Source: Anisakis pegreffii
Taxonomy: Eukaryota; Nematoda; Chromadorea; Rhabditida; Anisakidae
Direction of reading: 5' to 3'
Length of the DNA stretch: 64,000 bases
NCBI GenBank assembly: GCA_035041965.1
Contig: JAPYMA010000452.1
Location: forward strand, 1-64,000
In this document: piece after piece, positions 62,837 to 64,000 of the stretch
How positions within the stretch are numbered: the stretch's first letter is position 1
Layout: every line of letters begins with the position of its first letter
Position numbers and translations under genes: made by a program
Notes under the pieces: generated by a model
Seen by the model: the letters and a program-made list of their open reading frames with translations, nothing else
Databases searched by the model: none
Told to the model about the DNA's origin: nothing

Positions 62837-64000
62837 TTGAATGCATCGAATTCACGCCAACCCATTCGATATAAGTCGCCTCCAATGTGCCACTCAGATC
62901 TGCCTGCACAACACTCAATTTGTACTGTCAGTAATATTTCATGAACATTTCACAACACACACACAACAATCGTTATCGCCACATAATCGAATCATTCTCA
63001 CACCCACACGCGTCGCTGTTGGCTACTTGATCTACAGTAAGAGTTCAGATCGAGCGAGACATAACTTTCTAATCAATGCGATAATCATTTTGAAATTCCA
63101 CTGAATAGTTTTGAAATTGCTAGAAACACAACAAACGTTCAGTGTAAAAGTGTTCTATCTGATATGGATAGATGAGAAGAGTGAAGAACATGTGTTTTGG
63201 AAGTGATTTCTAGAACAATGCATACAATTTGAGAAGCATTTTGAAGAGTAGCACATTTCAAAACCGAAAAAAAACTCTATCGTGTTCAGATCTTTGCATT
63301 CAAAAAAGTGCTTGAAATTTAGTCTTTGAAGCTTCCTTAAATACAGAACATTCGCTTAGCAAGTCATCAATTAACAGTTAATCAAAAATAATGACAAAAA
63401 ATTCATCGAATTGGTTAAAACGTAGCAGTGAATCTTTCTAAGAACCATAGCGGTTGCAAGAACAACCGTTCGGAATTGAATCGTGATTTTGCCTTATTAC
63501 TGAACAGTAGTTGGTGTATGATAGCAAAGATGTGAATGTGTAAAGATAATGAATTCATTCATTTTGGTAACAAACGACAAGGTCAAGAGCCGTCAAAATA
63601 ATAGATTTGGATTATGAGCGCACTCACTGAGCACGCGAAGAGTTCTCAAGTACAATTGGTATCATCTTTATGAGCGCATTAAATCTATTTCTTATTGTGA
63701 TATTGCACCTATTTGTTGATAAGTTATAAATATTATTTGTGATATGAAACGTCTGAAGCTGACAAGTGGGATTACTGGAAATCAATTCATTCGTTTGGAA
63801 TGATGAAAATTGTTCATCAGTGAAAATTGCTGAATAGCTGCAATAAACGGATGTGTTCACATGAACGATCAAGCATAACTTGTACATGTTTGGTGATGCC
63901 CTTTGCAGACGACGTAATTGCAATAGCGAACGCTGAGCAGTCTCACGAAAAATTCGCAAGAGTTAGTTTTCAATAATAATAACAACCAGAAGAACAATGC
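62837..64000. other. Upstream region of the ephrin gene
   Basis: The 5' flank of the ephrin gene to the right edge. An open minus-strand frame of 111 codons at 63624-63959 contains polar sequence without a domain, start ATG or clear splice sites. It may be chance or an exon of a gene lying to the right. No repeat recognised. Confidence 0.3.

Noticed and set aside
63624..63959. 111-codon minus-strand frame near the right edge as a gene
   Set aside because: No ATG at its start, no recognisable domain and no clear splice sites; noted only within the upstream region.

Overview
This 64 kb window is AT-rich, intron-rich eukaryotic DNA. Gene structures, domain set and small introns (mostly GT-AG) fit a nematode, which is inferred from protein similarity and not proven. 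I joined exons by hand from splice sites, phase and family knowledge. Five models are frame-consistent and match known or clearly bounded proteins.

Left third (1-18.6 kb): gene-dense. The minus strand holds the 5' part of an XRCC1-like DNA-repair scaffold gene that runs off the left edge (32-3378), then SNU13/15.5K (4290-4986). SNU13 shares a 650 bp head-to-head intergenic region with a seven-exon tau-tubulin-kinase-like (CK1 superfamily) gene on the plus strand (5641-8821), which ends in an Asn-rich tail. That gene converges on a six-exon mitochondrial p32/C1QBP/MAM33 gene (10076-11649, minus). A degenerate higher-order tandem repeat lies at 13.9-15.05 kb. At 17.7-18.55 kb is a two-exon minus gene of no recognised family, with four exact-length 18-residue helical repeats and a Cys-rich membrane anchor.

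Middle (12.5-36.9 kb): a repeat-rich block. It contains several copies of a long inverted-repeat (foldback) element, a truncated duplicate of a small gene piece, one unidentified minus-strand gene (24.1-24.8 kb), and a nest of BEL/Pao LTR retrotransposon remains. The nest has a reverse transcriptase/RNase H fragment, an internally deleted gag-integrase copy, fragments of a second LTR family, and two solo LTRs, each with a perfect 5 bp target-site duplication (GTAGT and GATAT).

Right part (37-64 kb): an unrecognised multi-exon plus gene (37990-40533); two tandem paralogues of a Ly6/uPAR-like secreted cysteine-rich protein (41.7-44.2 kb), the first interrupted in its intron by a 672 bp hAT-type nonautonomous element with an 8 bp duplication; and a five-exon ephrin gene on the minus strand (46445-62836). 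The ephrin gene's 10 kb first intron holds a candidate nested gene and coding-like fragments.

No operon, tRNA gene of good quality, CRISPR or bacterial-type system is present. The most unusual items are the XRCC1-like gene in an apparently nematode genome, the 18-residue-repeat membrane protein, the paired solo LTRs, and the Ly6 gene with a duplicated splice donor.
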